Shown piece by piece: positions 1 through 11,336 of a stretch of 64,000 bases of DNA. A program made the position numbers and the translations under genes. The DNA is from Turbatrix aceti (lineage: Eukaryota; Nematoda; Chromadorea; Rhabditida; Panagrolaimidae). The stretch is from contig OZ017766.1 in NCBI GenBank assembly GCA_963969345.1, positions 1,426,001-1,490,000 of the forward strand, written 5' to 3'. Under the pieces are notes generated by a model. That model did not search any database. It was given only the letters and a program-made list of their open reading frames with translations, and had not been told where the DNA came from. Position 1 is the first letter of the stretch; each line of letters starts with the position of its first letter.

Positions 1-513
1 AGGAAGGGGGATGAATGAAAAATTGATTTTAGATCATGGATTGCATCTCGACGTACATCTGGACAGATTTGTTCAAAAAGTCTATGAAACACAGTTAAAC
101 GTGTCTGTATTTATTTTTATTAATTATTAATATTCGGGAAACATGGCGGGTTGTTAATAAATTTTCTTGTTTGACGCTGTTGGTGGTGTTTCTGTTTTCG
201 ACTATTTTTTGTTTTTTTGTGCATTGTGAATTCTCGATGCCATTGAAAATTATGCAAAAATTGAATGTCTTTTACCAGATTTTATTTAGTTATAACGACA
301 ATAACAAAATCGATGTATATTTATTTATTCAGGTTACATGCGGACACGTTTAGCAAAATTCTCCGTTTTTTCATTTTCTTCATGGGTTCGTTTTCGATTC
401 GACGACTGGCCGGCGTCAGGAGCTTTGACTGCAGTATGCTGGAACAGCTGCAGGAAGCGGAAAAGCTGCTGCGTGACTGAAAATTCGTTGTTGGACGGAT
501 TTGTCGCCCTGTG
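1..513. other. Gene-free stretch at left edge
   Basis: AT-rich at the left. The part from about 390 to 513 is the likely 3' UTR side of the minus-strand gene ending at 514. No open frame here has spliced support or a recognisable product. Confidence 0.5.
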
Positions 514-1593
514 CTACCCACCATTGGCAATCGCCATTTGCTGGTCCACGGGCGAGAAGACTTCGATCTTGTTTTCCTGTTGATCAGGACCCTCAGCACC
601 GACCACTTGTGCCATTCTTGGGGGTTCCGCACCATTGACGTTAAACGATCGTTCGTTGGCGTTGATTGGCGGCGAAAGCGAAGGCGAGTGCTGGTGTTGC
701 TGGCTTTGCGCCAACAATCCATTTCGGATTTTGAGGGCTTCGCAGCGCTTTTTGGCACTGAAAACATTTTTTGGGTGCAACAAAAAACTATTTTTTCCAA
801 AATTTGCTAGTTTATCAAGTAGCAAGTTTTGTTTTTTTACGCCAAAAAAAATCTTGTAACTTACAGATCCCGTTGAAGGTGCGTTGTGACAGAAAATATC
901 AAGTTCTGAAAAGTCTTTTGCATGCCAACGTTCCACTGCGTACGATCCTTGTTGTGGCCTGCGGCAGTCAGCACTAGATCTAAAACATTGAACAAAATCA
1001 GGAACGCAAACAATAATGAATCCATACACGCAATATCTTCAATGAAGTCAGTCGGGAACTTGTAGAGCTCCTTGCGAGGATCCGAGATGCACGCAGTCCA
1101 CAGCGAAAAATTGAGGTTTTGAAAAATCATAAATTGGATAAGGATGTCGACGCACAGCTTGCGCGGATTCTTGAGAAGCTTGATGTACCTGCAAGACGAC
1201 ACGTAGTACGAGAGGAGAAAGTCTGACGCGCGGTAGAGCTTGCCGTCCGGGAAAAGTCGCTCCGGAGTCACCAAATCCAGGATCGCCGTGAAGTTGAAGA
1301 GCTCGATCTAAAAAATCGAATAACGTTTGGCTTACTGTAGAGAACCGATATACCGCAACATCTGTAGTCGGAATGGCGTGCTGCTCGCCTTTGGACTCGA
1401 GTTGGACGAACTTTTTCTGAAGCTCGCAGATATCAGACCGCAGAGCGACGACTTCCTCACGTAGCTGACGGATTTCATCCGCAGCATCGCCATGAAGCAG
1501 GGATAGAATGCTATTCATTTCACTCGGCAGCGTCGAAGACAGCGATGACGACATGTCTCTCTGATATCTTTGCCCGCCGTATGTCAGAAGCAT
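514..1593 (-). CDS. Unrecognised coiled-coil and membrane-segment protein
   Basis: Three-exon model: 1593-1336, 1307-865, 757-514, all splice phases consistent, giving 314 aa. The first intron is only 28 bp. An ATG at 1554 (MSSSLSS...) is an alternative start. Residues near 40-70 form a short coiled coil (EIRQLREEVVALRSDICELQ). The second exon carries two hydrophobic stretches (around LCVDILIQFMIF and SLLFAFLILFNVLDLVL), so the protein is probably membrane-associated. The C-terminal exon is polar and Gln/Pro/Asn-rich, which suggests a disordered tail. I do not recognise the family. The exon structure is convincing because hydrophobic coding sequence is kept in frame across both introns, but no function should be inferred. 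Confidence 0.6.
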
Positions 1594-2329
1594 GCGGTAA
1601 AGCACTGCCGATTATATGCACATTTACGCTCGTCTTTTTTGGTGGACGAGGTTATAAGAAATAAACACGATGCCACACTAATTTGCATACGACCAGAACG
1701 TTTCTGTGTATGAAAAATTGTTGTAGACACTTTTGCGTATTTTTGCAATAGATTTCCATTCTTGCCGTTTTTTGTGCCCTGTGCAAGATTTGTGCCTATG
1801 GGTTCTTTCAATTAAAATTTAAAAAAAAATTTTTTTGAAATTAATTAAAATTAATTTCGTTTCTTTATTTTGAAATATGTTTGTCACAAATCCTGCAAAC
1901 AACGTTTAAAAGTTGGTTAGTGCCCCACCTTCTCCCCCGAGCTCCCAGCCAACGCTGAGGAATGGAATCAAAAGGCTTCTCACGACGTTTTTGTGCACGT
2001 GCCCTGCTTGCTTCTTTCATGCTGCTTTGTAATTCCGTTTATTCCATCAATCGCCGTCAAAATTCGTGGTTCCGTTATAATACTGTGAAGACAAAATTTA
2101 TTCGTGACGGTTACACACCTGTATTCCGTGTTTGCTATAGCACACGCACTACTTTTGTTTGCCTTTACGTAACGTGTCGTTGGTTGGTTTGCGGGTTGAA
2201 AGTCTAAATTTGTCTGCGATTTGGACTTTTTTCGGTTGTTCTTAGAAAATCAAACTTTTTATTTGTAAACTGTATGCGATTTGTTAGGTTTTTCGTTCAC
2301 AGAATACTTTTTGCGGCAATAAAAAATTG

Positions 2330-2597
2330 GATTATAGGACCGCTCACCATAAGGCCTTTCACCATAAGGCGTTCCACCATAGGAACGTTCCCCATATGGG
2401 CCCTTCGCCATATGGAATACTCCCCATATGACCGCTCACCATATCGGGCCTTTCCCCATACGGGCGGTTTCCCATACACGCGTTACCCCATAGGGCGATT
2501 CACCATATCACCAAGTAATTTTTGTGGTGGAAATTGAAGGTTTAGTGGCATATCAAAATTGTAAATTTTTGAAAAAAAAGTACGAATTTCGGGTTTC
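2330..2597 (+). repeat. Left TIR of the MULE, with tandem CCATA subrepeats
   Basis: It starts GATTATAGGACCGCTCACC and pairs with the reverse complement of 4015-4281. The outer 190 bp consist of about 11 imperfect units of 15-17 bp sharing a CCATA core, often CCATATGG or CCATAAGG. The inner part is AT-rich and matches through about 2597. Confidence 0.85.
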
Positions 2598-3468
2598 CCC
2601 CCCCCCCTTTGTGAATAGCTTTCTCGAAATCTGCCATCACAATTTCAGGACTACTACCGACAACCTTTTTGAGTTCTTCAAACGCGGCTTCGTACGTGAC
2701 ACGCTCCTTGTTTGGCAACAAAAGATAGACGCAAGGAAAGCTTACCTTTGAGCCTTCCGCAAGTCCGTGAATTGCAAAAACTTGGTAAAACAGATTAGGA
2801 GCAACAGAAAATGTTCCATCCATCAGCCATGTTTTGCAAGACTTGAGAAAAGCTACCAAGGGTGGGCTGGAAAAACCTAGAAAGCGCCGCGCCCCATCCT
2901 CTTTACCGGAATCAATGACAAGAAACTTCCCCGATGACGAAGGACCACCGGTCGGAGAACGCACATCAATGAACTGAAAGTCTTCCAAAACATCAAGTTC
3001 TGAAAGACTTGCAGGCTCTGGTGGCAAACCCGAGGCAGCGCGCTTTGTCCTACGCATTGCGCGCGTCAAAGATTCCTTTTTGGCCATTTCCTGTAATACA
3101 GGCAATGGCACGGAACTGCACTTTTCCGCAACAAAAGCAGATGTAGAAAGTTCGGACGTAACAACCTGGTCGGCCATTTCGCTTCGAACTTTCTTGGCGC
3201 CGACGGCAATAGCTGAAAGTCCATGGAAGTGATCCTCCGGTTTTGGAACCTTTGATAAAATCCTCTCACTGCCATCGACTCTGACAACTACTCCCGCTTT
3301 GCACCTTATCTGTTCTTGCGTATGCGAACAGTACCAATACTCCGATACAATTCCGGTGGCGGCATTGGTTTTACTGTAGCGCAAATGGAAAAGCGCGTTC
3401 CCGTATTCCAAAATATTCCCGAACCTGCCTGTTGCACTACGCTTGCGGGACGAGCTGAAGAGCGACAT
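2542..3468 (-). pseudogene. Truncated MULE transposase with FLYWCH zinc finger
   Basis: The first plausible ATG is at 3468 (MSLFSSSRK...). Residues about 10-70 match a FLYWCH-type finger: an aromatic-rich start, YWYC, QEQIRCKA, then His-x-His (DHFHG). The middle has the MULE transposase signatures WLMDGTF (first catalytic Asp) and VMADFEKA (second Asp). The frame then runs through a poly-C tract into the TIR and stops at 2542, so the C-terminal catalytic Glu region of the DDE domain is absent. In the family, transposases usually exceed 500 aa; this is about 308 aa including TIR-encoded residues. It cannot be catalytically complete. Confidence 0.8.
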
Positions 3469-4014
3469 GGAAAGGAAACAATTAAGGAAACAAGAAACAC
3501 AAAAAAACAACGGTAAAAAAGACGGTAAAAAGACGAGGCGAGTAAGAACAGCAACGACTGAAGATGAAGAACGGAAAGAGCAACGAACAACGACAACTGT
3601 AGAGAAGTACAACTGATGCTTTTGAATAGGTTGGATTAGCTGACTTTACTGCTTTTCTTGAAAGCGCGAAACTAACTGGGAAAATGCCTAGGCGCGGCAC
3701 CCATCATCGCACCCATCACAAGAAAGGGCGGTTTTCGATCAAGCGCCTTTTTTGGATATTGCGCAGATCCCTCAAGGTGCTATACAAAGTGCGAAAATGC
3801 CTAAAATTTTATGCATCGCACCACATATGTACTACTGAGAAAATTGTCTGTACACAAAGTATGCTAGTATGCCTAATTCAAAAATAAAACAATTTGAAAA
3901 AATGTATAAAATATTCAATCAAGTAGAAATTACTATAAAAAAATCTGAGACACTTATAACATTTTGTGATTTTGTGACTCCTGGCAACGTCACAGTCAAC
4001 TTCGGCGCGCACGA

Positions 4015-4281
4015 AAACCCGAAATTCGTACTTTTTTTTCAAAAATTTACAATTTTGATATGCCACTAAACCTTCAATTTCCACCACACAAATTACTTGG
4101 TGATATGGTGAATCGCCCTATGGGGTAACGCGTGTATGGGAAACCGCCCGTATGGGGAAAGGCCCGATATGGTGAGCGGTCATATGGGGAGTATTCCATA
4201 TGGCGAAAGGCCCATATGGGGAACGTTCCTATGGTGGAACGCCTTATGGTGAAAGGCCTTATGGTGAGCGGTCCTTATACC
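4015..4281 (-). repeat. Right TIR of the MULE
   Basis: Near-perfect reverse complement of 2330-2597, ending ...GGTGAGCGGTCCTTATACC. The outermost few bases differ between the two ends (GATTATAGG against GGTATAAGG), while the subterminal repeats are conserved. Confidence 0.85.
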
Positions 4282-4341
4282 AAAAAATTGAAAAATAACA
4301 TTTTTGCAGCAAAGAGCGACGCCACGGGGGAAATTATTGTA

Positions 4342-4884
4342 TTACTCATATAAGCAAGGCCTAGTCGGATACGGTCGCTGAATCCCAAAGCGACGTTGTA
4401 CATGTAGAGGCCGAGTTTTCCTTTTCGGTTGACAACCCAATTTTATTTTACACCATTTTTTAACGGTTTTACCTTCAAAATCAGACAAAAATTGCCAAAA
4501 AGGTATTAAACCTAAAATTATATCTTTATAATTATACTTTTCCAATAATTTTAGTACTAGAATACAATAATATCCACAGTGATGAGTATTGAATTTCTGT
4601 ATCTGGAATGTAGAAAATTCAATATCTGAATTTAAATATTTTTGCAACTCAATTGGAGGATTCAATCCAAATGAGTCAAAATAATAACATTTATCTTTAT
4701 TTTTGTAATAACAAACCCAGTGGGTACCTTTATTTTTAACGGAATCTAAATTAACAATACCAACTTCATTGTCATTAACTGTATTTGGGAGTGTATCCTT
4801 CATAAAAACTCCCCTAAAATTTTTGATATTTAATTCTTTAACTTTTCCTTCTAATTCATAATTTGTTAATGGTTTTATATTAAT
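4342..4884 (-). pseudogene. Polinton/Maverick-type adenain-like cysteine protease remnant
   Basis: The frame is open from an in-frame TAA at 4885-4887 down to 4342. The family-like N-terminal stretch (LTNYELE, then KNFRGVFM) lies upstream of the ATG at 4803. Catalytic-triad motifs of the C5-like fold are visible: His in GTHWVCYY, Asp in YYFDSFG, Cys in HHCGYYC. The C-terminus drifts into the 345-bp repeat. In Polintons this enzyme is the maturation protease of a virus-like particle. No B-type polymerase, integrase, ATPase or capsid gene is visible nearby, so this is an isolated remnant. It is AT-richer than the host exons around it. Confidence 0.65.
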
Positions 4885-5976
4885 TTAATAGCGGCATTTT
4901 GTTCTAATAGAGTCTTTCCCTTTCAGCAAATTTTTAACTCTTATACAGATTCAAAATAGCGCGTTTTTGCTTCTTTTTTTTTTGGCATTGTGCCCCCAAA
5001 AAATTTTTCTTGCTTAGCAAACGGAGATCTGCATTTTCTTGTTTGTGCATCTTTTATGATAATTTGGCTGTTATGCTTTTTGATTATTTAACTCTGTATC
5101 TATTTATTAATAAATGTTTTTTTAGCAATCACACAAAATGGCTTCTCAACAACTGTCTCCCGCATCGACTTATTCGTTTTCTTCTGCTTTATCTACTGAT
5201 ATTGAAAATATTCAAGGGCAAATGACTTTAGCGCAGTTTATTCATGAAATCGAGGTTATTGTGGGCTCTCCTGTTCATGCTGTAAGTTAAATTAAAACGT
5301 GTTTTTTTTTAAATCTCAATTTTGAATTATAGTTAACGACTGGAATCCGTGTGAGCAAGACGCTCTTGATTTATCGTGATAATCAGCAATTGGTAAATAC
5401 AAATCTCTTCGTGGATGCTGCTGTAGCTCAGCGTGAGGCTGATTCTATTATCGATGCTGAGCATAAAACGGCTGCCAACTTGGCGGTTGGACGTCATCGT
5501 GTTAGTCCGAAAAAAGCCGAACGGCTTGGAAATAAAATCTATTTTAATGTAAGCTTAAACTTTTTCAAATCTATTTTATCTCCTTATTTTTCTAGGCTCT
5601 GTGTGAGGATAACGAAACCTATGGTGTATCGGTAAGTCTTAAAGAATCATAATATAATATTTCTTATCTTAAAACAAATTTAGTGGCGCCCATGAAGAAA
5701 GCATCTACTGAATTGACTTTGTATTGTAATTTTTTGCTTATTCCAATAAATGATTTTTGTATGTTTTTCTTTTTTAATAGTTGAACTTACTTAGTCGTTG
5801 AGCGACTTTGTACATTTATGAACGAAAATAATGAAAAAATGGCATAAAATGTGTGTTTTAAAATGTGGGACAGTGACTGTCCTAGCTATTTTGGGGGCTA
5901 AAAGACACCTTTTTGGCCATTTTTGTCTGATGTTGAAGGTAAAACCGTTAAAAAATGGTGTAAAATAAAATTGGGG
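4437..5976. repeat. About 70-bp inverted repeat bracketing protease and orphan gene
   Basis: 4437-4505 (ACCCAATTTTATTTTACACC...) is the reverse complement of about 5907-5976 with few mismatches. It sits inside the two 345-bp direct repeats, so it could be the internal edge of a decayed terminal inverted repeat of the element that brought in the protease. Confidence 0.6.
5138..5695 (+). CDS. Spliced orphan 135-aa protein between repeats
   Basis: Four exons, all phase 0: 5138-5281, 5333-5548, 5596-5631 and 5684-5695, with introns of 51, 47 and 52 bp, canonical GTAAG starts and TAG ends. The product begins MASQQLSPASTYSFSS and ends ETYGVSWRP. It has no signal peptide or membrane segment; the middle is charged (DAAVAQREADSIIDAE, then HRVSPKKAERLGNK). 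A TTTTTTTAG just upstream (about 5117-5125) could be a trans-splice or 5' UTR acceptor. I do not recognise the family. Its position between an adenain-like remnant and the inverted/direct repeats suggests element cargo or a captured gene, but a host gene surrounded by insertions is also possible. Confidence 0.6.
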
Positions 5977-6013
5977 GAAAGGGGCGGTGGGCTGTCCTAG
6001 AAATAGCATATAT

Positions 6014-6358
6014 TCAAAATTCGTGGTTCCGTTATAATACTGTGAAGACAAAATTTATTCGTGACGCTTACACACCTGTATTCCGTGTTTGCTATAGCAC
6101 ACGCACTACTTTTGTTTGCCTTTACGTAACGTGTCGTTGGTTGGTTTGCGGGTTGAAAGTCTAAATTTGTCTGCGATTTGGACTTTTTTCGGTTGTTCTT
6201 AGAAAATCAAACTTTTTATTTGTAAACTGTATGCGATTTGTTAGGTTTTTCGTTCACAGAATACTTTTTGCGGCAATAAAAAATTGAAAAATAACATTTT
6301 TGCAGCAAAGAGCGACGCCACGGGGGAAATTATTGTATTACTCATATAAGCAAGGCCT
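6014..6358 (+). repeat. Right copy of 345-bp direct repeat (empty site)
   Basis: Uninterrupted copy of the repeat at 2057-4362. It contains the unduplicated MULE target AAAAAATTG at 6278-6286, so it shows the pre-insertion sequence. Confidence 0.85.
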
Positions 6359-9300
6359 GCTGGCTTATTTATACATCGCTTGTACAAACTAGGTGATGTT
6401 TGCTGCGCTGCTAATAATGTCAGCAAGAATCTGACTGGCACAAAATATAAATTAGCAGAGAATGCGCACCGGTATTTTTACGCTGTTCTACGGAATGCTT
6501 TTTTACCAAATTGTTTAAATTTAAATCTGCAGATCAAAAATATAGTTTTTTCTGTTTATTTGCACAAAAATCTAATAATAAAACAAGATGTTTCTGGTAT
6601 TCAAGGTTTCTGGTAATCCATTTTTAGATTTTGTCGACATTTGTGAAAAAAATTATATCTTACATTAGTTAGTTGGTTTTAAATTCTTTTTTTGATCAAA
6701 TAAAACAGTGAGATGTAATACAATACATATTCACACATTTTTTATTTTTAAGATTTTGATGTATGCCAATTTTTAAAATTTTAAAATTTTAAAATTTGTC
6801 TGTATGTTTGGACCTTCTGCGCTTTCAAGACGCCAAGGTGTGAAGTTCTACTGTAAAACGAAAACATAATTGAGTGCTCAATATGGTTTTCAGAAAACAA
6901 CGCAGTCTGCCACGTGGAAGTTGGTCGAGGGTATTTTTCGGATAATGCCCCCTGAATAGTCTCTCTTTCGGATGTACATGATTGCTCTCTTTGATGTCAA
7001 CAGGAGGGAGGAGAGCGATCATTACCGGCTGGTTGGCTGATGCTCGATTGAGCAGCGCAGGGAAGCGATGTGGTGGTTTAATGAGGTTCCTACGCGGTCC
7101 ATGGCAGTGATTACTGGGCGGAGGGGATAATAGAGGCTTGGGCGCTGGTGCTGTTGCTGGCTGACGAAGCTATGAGGGGAGATTTTACCGGAATTCATTT
7201 TTGTATATCAAATCGGATTTTGTACCGCATGAAATCCATCCATCCGCCGTCATGGTGAATGGATGAACGAAGAAGAGAACGAGGAGAGTTGGGGTTTGTT
7301 AATATACGTCTCTGCCCTCCCATAGGTATTAATTCATGCCTCTAACTACTACTCCTTGCTGTTGTCCCCGTTCTCCTCCTCTTTCCTACGCTCCTACTCT
7401 CCACCCCTTTTGGGGATGGCAGCAATCCTCCCTCCTCCCCTCTCACCTCATAAATACCACTACGTTCCCGCTTATTCACTTCACAACCCTACAAATACGT
7501 TCTCATGTGCGAGGGATTCTAGAATTATTTTGCTGTAATTATTTGGTGAGTTTCGGCAATATTCATCTTGTCATTTTCAAGTTCTGAAATTTTTGTTAGA
7601 CATTTTGGATTTTAGAAACGCAATTCTGCATATTTTTAGAACATCAAAAAAAATTCAGAAGAAATTTTGCTTTTTTAAATTTTATTGCGCAAAGAATATG
7701 GCAATTTGTTTTTTGATCCCTTGCGTAAAAAAACCATGAACACGCACTCAGGTGCTGTACGGTCTTCTGTTTTACAAATCAGTAGTCTGAATAACCAGAA
7801 AATAACTCGCTTTTTGTTTCCTTTGTTATTCAAAATTTTTTATTGAATTAAATACTTAAAAAATTTTTCCATAATTGGCATAAATTTTACGTGGATTTAT
7901 TTATTTGTCCGGGCTGATACTCAAAGCACTTGAAAATAGTTGCCACGGAAACAAGTGGGCTCTACAGAAAAGTGCAACATGACGATGGCGACGATCTGAC
8001 CTGACCGCCTCACCTTTCCTCCTCCGTGCATTGTATGCGCCGCGCTCATTCACGCAGCCACAACCACCGCAGTCGTAGCCGCCATCCATGACCCTGACCA
8101 TGGCTGCATGGCTGGTCCTCGATACCCCAACCGACCTGTGCACACACCCAGGAGAATGAGGGAGACAGGACAGAGGCCGCGCGGATGCTGATGAGGGCTG
8201 GCTGGCTGCATTGAGTCCGCAGCCAGGCAAACCAACCAACCGGCTGTCTGACAATTCGTTAAACACAAAACGACACCTTCTTTGTCCCCTTTATTGTCAC
8301 TCACATCCATCCTTGCCTTATCCACCACCACGCACCACAATTCACCTCTCTCTCCTCTCCCTGCGGTCGTAAGAGAATGAGGAAATCGACACACAACCGA
8401 CCACGTAAGGAGGAAATTTTTTTTAGTATGACGGCGACCTTCGCTTTTTGCAGCAGACAATGGTGGTTGACGACGATGACGACGAGGACAACGCCTGTAT
8501 TGTGGGGCTCCTCTTCCCTCAGCGTCGTCGACGTGGAGATTGCTGCTCTGTCTATCGGATTGCAGTTACATTGTCGTCGTCGTTGATGTCGTTGTCAATG
8601 TTGGTGGTTGTGTGGCGGTGCATCGACGACAATCAGCAGCAAAGCAATTTTTTGTTTCCCTCTCCTGACATGAATACTTTGTTGGGAGTATTGTTCGTAA
8701 GCTGGTATAATCTTTTTTCCAACGGTCGTCTAAAAACCCTCTATTCATTTCTCTCCGTTCAGATTTGCTTTTTCTGTTTAGTCAGATCACTCAACGCATT
8801 ACGTCTTCTTTCCTCCGATATTAGATATTTTTAGAAAAAAAGTGCTAATCAGTGTGATCAATCAATTATGTGTTGTCTGCTGAGGCGACGTCTGCCACTT
8901 AGTCCGGGGCGGTCCAATCAAGAAGACTAATATGGGGATGAATCCCTAAAAATCGCAAAATGCCCAAAACAATTTTTTTCGCTACTGTAAAAATTTGTGT
9001 TTACATAAAATTGTTCGTTTGCTTCAGATGCAACGTCAAAAAATTGTTCATCGCATCAGCCAACCCCGACCAATATTTTTCAACTACAACGTGAATTATG
9101 ACAAATCGTACGTTTGAGGTGGCATCTCGTGCTTAATACTGGAATGGCACCTTCATCCGTGCAATTTGTCTCTTTCACACGCATTTCACATATTTTTTCG
9201 ACATCGTTCGAAGCTATTTTTATTGCACGCATAATTAATGACTATGAACTTTGAATGAACTCGCAACGATCAAATGATGATCGTAACCAGGTCACGTCCG

Positions 9301-9431
9301 GCGAGAAGGAAAATACCAATGACCCGAGTATGTGCATGCAAGTAATCTTCCCACCTCTGGAGATATCCTTCATACCGATCAATTTGTCGTGTCATTTGGG
9401 GTAATACAAGTGTACCACGATAGTGTTGATC
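6359..9431. other. Gene-free region upstream of the warthog gene
   Basis: AT-rich to about 6830, then a more GC-rich part (7020-8640) with short simple repeats such as GAC/GTC triplets (8465-8600) and TCC/CCA runs. Open frames here have low-complexity composition and no splice support. It probably contains upstream regulatory DNA, but I see no defined site. Confidence 0.5.
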
Positions 9432-11329
9432 ATGACACTTGGTAGGAGCTGCACTTTGTGGCTGTTGGCACTGATAGCCACCAAGCACCTGTCGATGGCT
9501 GCATTCTGCGGCACAACGGCTGTTCCATTCCGCTTTGAGGTACTCGACGATGGCAGCTTTGTACTGGGGTGCGCAGTCCCAAGTTGCATGTGCGCTCGTG
9601 GAGGTGCTGATTATCAATTCAGCGTGAGTTTTCACTTTTTTACATACTAGAAAGTTTTTTGCGAGCGAAATGCTTCTTGTCTGTTGGTTGAAGCGTATAG
9701 CGATATAAAATACCAAATTTTTGGAAGCCATCCTCGCAATGGTCGGTCCTTGAGAGTAGATAGTTTTACTCTCACATTTTTTGCAGCCCACAGATTCAGG
9801 CGAAGACGGTTTCATCCGTGAAGGCGACCTGACCCGCGAGCCCTCTTGTCTCGCTTCAGCCCCTATCGAAGCCGCACGTTGCACCGGTTCCTACACCGCA
9901 GCTTCGTGTTCCGGAGCTTCTTCCTGGGTGGGCGGGCTTATAGATACCGGTGACGGCACGTGAGTGTTTTAAGGCAAAAAATGTGCGCAAGAAAGAGAAA
10001 AAATTGTAGAATCGGTCTGCAATGCTGCTCGTTTACCGGCATGAGATTCGCTACAGAAGCCGGTCGACCGGTTGTCCACCAGGGAGAGGTGTACAGCGGA
10101 GGAGAGGTTATTCGCGACGGCCGGCAGACTGGCTTTGACTTGATCAGCAACATCAAGCGAATCTTGGGCCAAGATGGATCGTAAGCACGTTCATAATTTT
10201 TTTTTCAAGATGGAAATTTCAGTGTCGCATTTGAACTTACCGTGCATCGTATGAACTGCCTTCCAGATCCCACTGAAATTGAAAACGATGGTAATTATCG
10301 TACAAATAATGTTTACGTATTCATCATACCCCGATTCAGTGGCCTTGGATGATCAAACGGAAATCACCAAAATTCTCGATAAAGTTGTCATCCAGAATCC
10401 TGAATTTGATGTTCCCGAAACGAATGATCAGGTCGTCCAGATTGGTGAAGCAGCAGTGCCCGTGGAGTCTCCTGGCTACTACTATCCAGTCGCCGGAGGG
10501 ACGCCCGCGTGTTTCACCGGCGATACCCAGGTGACGACGACACACGGGGTCCAGCGTATGGACCAATTGAAGGTTGGCAACATGATCGAGGTGCCGCTTG
10601 GCAATGCAGTAAGTTTCGTGCTTAAATCCAGAAATTGTTCCGGGTGGTACCAGAAATAATTGTTTATTTTTCAAGAATAATTTTTAACTACAGTAGAATT
10701 TGAAAAAAAAGTATTCCTGTGAGGACACAGGTTTTCAGACCACCTTCGACCAAGTCATGAGCTTTATCCACCGTATGCCGGACGTGGAAGCGACCTTCGT
10801 TCGTCTCGAACTCGTCGATGGCACAGTAGTCAAGCTTACCCCTCAGCACTTCATTCACCGTATTAAAAGCTGTGTCACCAAAGCAGAAAAGGATATCAAC
10901 CTTGTATATGCTGTCGAAGTCGCAGTCGGCGACTGTTTGCTCAAAAAATCGCCAGAAGGTATAACTTTTGCTCGCGCCCAAAAATCGAACCTCCAAGTTT
11001 CAGGATTCATCCCAGTGCCGGTATCCATAATTTCTACAACGTCTGAGAAAGGCATCTACGCACCCATGACGCTGTCTGGTGGCATCGTTGTTAACGACGT
11101 CATGGCGTCCTGCCACAACGTCATCAAAGCCGAGACTCTCGTTCACTCCTTCTTTAGAGGGATCATGGCGGTAGACAACACGATTCGTCGGGGACTAGCC
11201 TATGTCACTGGTGCTCAGACAGCTGATGGTCACGTCAGCTTGCCGTGGGGCGTTGAATTCCTGGTCGATATTGTGAATAATTATTTGCCGAAGGAGGCCG
11301 GGGGCCCGAATTCCAAGGGGGAGTTGTAG
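9432..11329 (+). CDS. wrt: Warthog-type hedgehog-related protein with Hint domain
   Basis: Six exons: 9432-9623, 9787-9959, 10010-10180, 10223-10290, 10340-10608 and 10739-11329; 487 aa. The ATG at 9432 opens a signal peptide (LWLLALIATKHLSMA). The secreted N-terminal part is a Wart domain: FCGTTAVPFRFEVLDDG, LGCAVPSCMC, WVGGLIDTG, LQCCSF, then HRMNCLPDP. The Hint (hog) autoprocessing domain starts at Cys259 (ACFTGDTQVTT) and has the conserved LTPQHFIHR and VMASCHNV motifs. Known Hint domains cleave at this Cys and release the N-terminal module; in nematodes these proteins act in epidermis and cuticle, not in canonical Hedgehog signalling. A poly(A) signal follows at 11337. The acceptor of exon 6 is the least certain junction. 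Confidence 0.9.
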
Positions 11330-11336
11330 CAAAGTT

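Larger units (their letters stand above)
2330..4281 (-). mobile_element. Mutator-like element (MULE), internally deleted
   Basis: A 1952-bp element with long terminal inverted repeats (about 268 bp each), flanked by the 9-bp duplication AAAAAATTG at 2321-2329 and 4282-4290. The same 9-mer occurs once at 6278-6286 in the uninterrupted repeat copy, so that copy is the empty site. A 9-bp duplication and long TIRs are typical of MULEs, and the internal minus-strand frame encodes a FLYWCH plus MULE-type transposase fragment. The transposase is cut off by the TIR at its C-terminus, so this copy is non-autonomous. High similarity of the flanking repeats suggests a fairly recent insertion. Confidence 0.88.
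2057..4362 (+). repeat. Left copy of 345-bp direct repeat, split by MULE insertion
   Basis: Bases 2057-2329 plus 4291-4362 equal the sequence at 6014-6358 almost base for base (one difference seen, a G/C near 2108). Removing the insertion and one target duplication gives exactly 345 bp, the length of the right copy. The repeat does not have TG..CA ends, so it is not a typical LTR. Confidence 0.85.

Noticed and set aside
2274..2537. Frame inside the MULE left TIR
   Set aside because: Artefact of the tandem CCATA units; repetitive peptide with no support.
6014..6358. 345-bp direct repeat as a classical LTR
   Set aside because: Ends are TCAAAA and GGCCT rather than TG and CA, and no PBS or purine tract is visible next to it.
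8448..8834. Frame starting with an Asp run
   Set aside because: Produced by GAC/GTC simple repeats and starts with a non-ATG codon; no conserved content.
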